The notes under the pieces: model-generated
Told to the model about the DNA's origin: nothing
Seen by the model: only the letters and a program-made list of their open reading frames with translations
The model's database searches: none
Source: Jimgerdemannia flammicorona
Lineage: Eukaryota > Mucoromycota > Endogonomycetes > Endogonales > Endogonaceae
Length of the DNA stretch: 19,385 bases
Assembly: GCA_003990745.1 (NCBI GenBank)
Contig: RBNI01002182.1
Coordinates: 1 to 19,385 of the forward strand
Direction of reading: 5' to 3'
Shown: in pieces, positions 18,591-19,385 of the stretch
Layout: the number at the start of each line of letters is the position of its first letter
How positions within the stretch are numbered: the stretch's first letter is position 1
Program-made: the position numbers and the translations under genes

Positions 18591-18591
18591 G

Positions 18592-18667
18592 ACACCTTTC
18601 TCCGGTACTATTCATGTTACACAAGCTTCAAGCGACAGTTTTTCAATACAAAGCGGAGAAAAGGTGT
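18592..18667. repeat. Inverted repeat upstream of the Gly/Ser-rich ORF
   Basis: ACACCTTTCTCCG (18592-18604) and CGGAGAAAAGGTGT (18654-18667) are complementary except for one extra base, leaving a 49-base loop. It ends 7 bases before the ATG at 18675, so a transcript starting upstream would fold just ahead of the start codon. Confidence 0.5.
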
Positions 18668-18674
18668 TATAAAT

Positions 18675-19295
18675 ATGTCTTCGAGCAAGAGTTCTGATGG
18701 GCATGCTGGGTCTGGTGGACCTGGGGCCTTTGGCTGGCAGCAGGTTGGGAGGGGTTATGGTCTGGGGATGGGAGCCTTTGGAGGGTTGACGAGCGGTGAG
18801 GGTGCTGGAGGAGGGCCAGTGTCTAGTGGGAAGGGAGGAGGAACTGGCCACATGAGTTTTGCTGACAAGGTGAAGGGGAGTGGGTGGCCGACTAGAAGCC
18901 GGGCTGGTGCTGCGGTGGGGAAGGGCAAGGCGAGCCCTGGAAGGGGGAGCAGTTCTCTGGCTGGGGGTTTGAGCATAGGGTCTGGCGGTGTTGTGACTGG
19001 GGGTGGGACTGCTGATGGCAGCGTGATGGTGGATCAGGAAAAAAAAAGAGATGTGATGGCTGATGGCCAGGGGGGACAGGGGCTCCCGATGCGGAAGGGG
19101 GACCTGGCGGATGGTGTGACTAGTGCTCCGAACGAGTCAATCCGGATGGGATTCGGATGGATTCGAATCAGATTCGAATCGGATTCGAATCGGCATTGTT
19201 TTGATTTCCAAATTAGACAATTAAATGTTTACATCAATAACTTGATGAATAATCATCCAAATTTGATGATCTTGGTGTCATTTGAAAGCCCTTAA
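18675..19295 (+). CDS. Gly/Ser-rich ORF, possibly the start of a LINE ORF1 (chimeric end)
   Basis: 206 codons from ATG 18675 (MSSSKSSDGHAGSGGPGAFG) to a stop at 19293-19295. The first ~150 residues are Gly/Ser-rich, basic and disordered, with MSFADKVKG at residues 60-68, which resembles the S-x-A-x-x-(V/L)-K stretch near the start of some LINE ORF1 (Gag-like) proteins. From about residue 153 the frame runs into repeat DNA (three GATTCGAATC palindromes) and reads IRFESDSNRH and onward, which is unlikely to be real protein. So the true coding part is probably a 5' fragment cut by a repeat. Unlike the rest of the window it is not depleted in CpG, has no internal stop and is G-rich, suggesting a younger or unmodified sequence. 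It could also be a host gene's first exon. Confidence 0.45.
   Translation: MSSSKSSDGHAGSGGPGAFGWQQVGRGYGLGMGAFGGLTSGEGAGGGPVSSGKGGGTGHMSFADKVKGSGWPTRSRAGAAVGKGKASPGRGSSSLAGGLSIGSGGVVTGGGTADGSVMVDQEKKRDVMADGQGGQGLPMRKGDLADGVTSAPNESIRMGFGWIRIRFESDSNRHCFDFQIRQLNVYINNLMNNHPNLMILVSFESP
19160..19191. repeat. Three GATTCGAATC palindromes at 11-bp spacing
   Basis: GATTCGAATC, a perfect 10-bp palindrome, occurs at 19160-19169, 19171-19180 and 19182-19191 with single-base spacers; a degenerate GATTCGGATG precedes them. Confidence 0.8.
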
Positions 19296-19319
19296 TAAGG
19301 CCTTTCTAATGATACCAAG
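19271..19319. repeat. 49-bp near-perfect palindrome
   Basis: From CTTGGTGTCATT to AATGATACCAAG the sequence reads the same on both strands, except at positions 7, 13 and 19 of each 24-base arm and at the central base. The unmatched positions fall every six bases. Confidence 0.8.
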
Positions 19320-19385
19320 AACATTATAATCGGATTACGTGTTGCCGAGATATTAAGGAAAACGTTCCATTTGACGAAATTTCCA

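Larger units (their letters stand above)
19133..19385. repeat. AT-richer repeat fragment with palindromes
   Basis: Base composition changes sharply from G-rich to AT-rich near 19133-19200. The segment contains a short palindrome array and a 49-bp near-palindrome (both listed) and no coding motif. It looks like part of a separate non-coding repeat that continues past the window edge. Confidence 0.5.

Overview
The window is a block of nested, decayed eukaryotic retrotransposons, most likely from a filamentous fungus. Basidiomycota is my best guess because, from memory, dUTPase-bearing Ty3/gypsy elements have been reported there; this is inference, not proof. I see no intact host gene, tRNA or rRNA. 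AATAAA and TATA signals, an APE-type LINE and a chromodomain-bearing Ty3/gypsy element all point to a eukaryotic nuclear genome. Most of the window is poor in CpG, and its genes are broken mainly by stop codons that single C-to-T or G-to-A changes would produce.

Layout. (1) 26-574 and 8651-11440, minus strand: one non-LTR retrotransposon (LINE) with a putative ORF1, an APE endonuclease and a reverse transcriptase (RT). (2) 575-8650: an 8.1-kb head-to-head inverted pair of Penelope-like (PLE-like) elements inserted inside the LINE RT. Copy A is on minus and copy B on plus. Each has an ORF1 with a zinc-knuckle-like Cys/His cluster, an ORF2 RT with no visible GIY-YIG nuclease, and flanking pseudo-LTRs of about 503 bp. 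(3) 11441 to about 18390, plus strand: a Ty3/gypsy chromovirus with a 782-bp 5' LTR and a tRNA-iMet-like primer binding site. Its domain order is Gag - zinc knuckle - dUTPase - protease - RT - RNase H - integrase - chromodomain. I find no matching 3' LTR. (4) 18391-19385: unassigned DNA, then a Gly/Ser-rich ORF that keeps its CpGs and may be the start of a LINE ORF1, running into an AT-richer repeat that holds two kinds of palindrome.

Order of events, inferred: the LINE came first; the PLE-like unit landed in its RT; the chromovirus lies against the LINE's 5' portion. The 3' end segment looks younger because its CpGs are not depleted. The points most worth following up are the dUTPase between nucleocapsid and protease, the large PLE palindrome with its microhomology centre, and a CpG-rich control module in the LTR.
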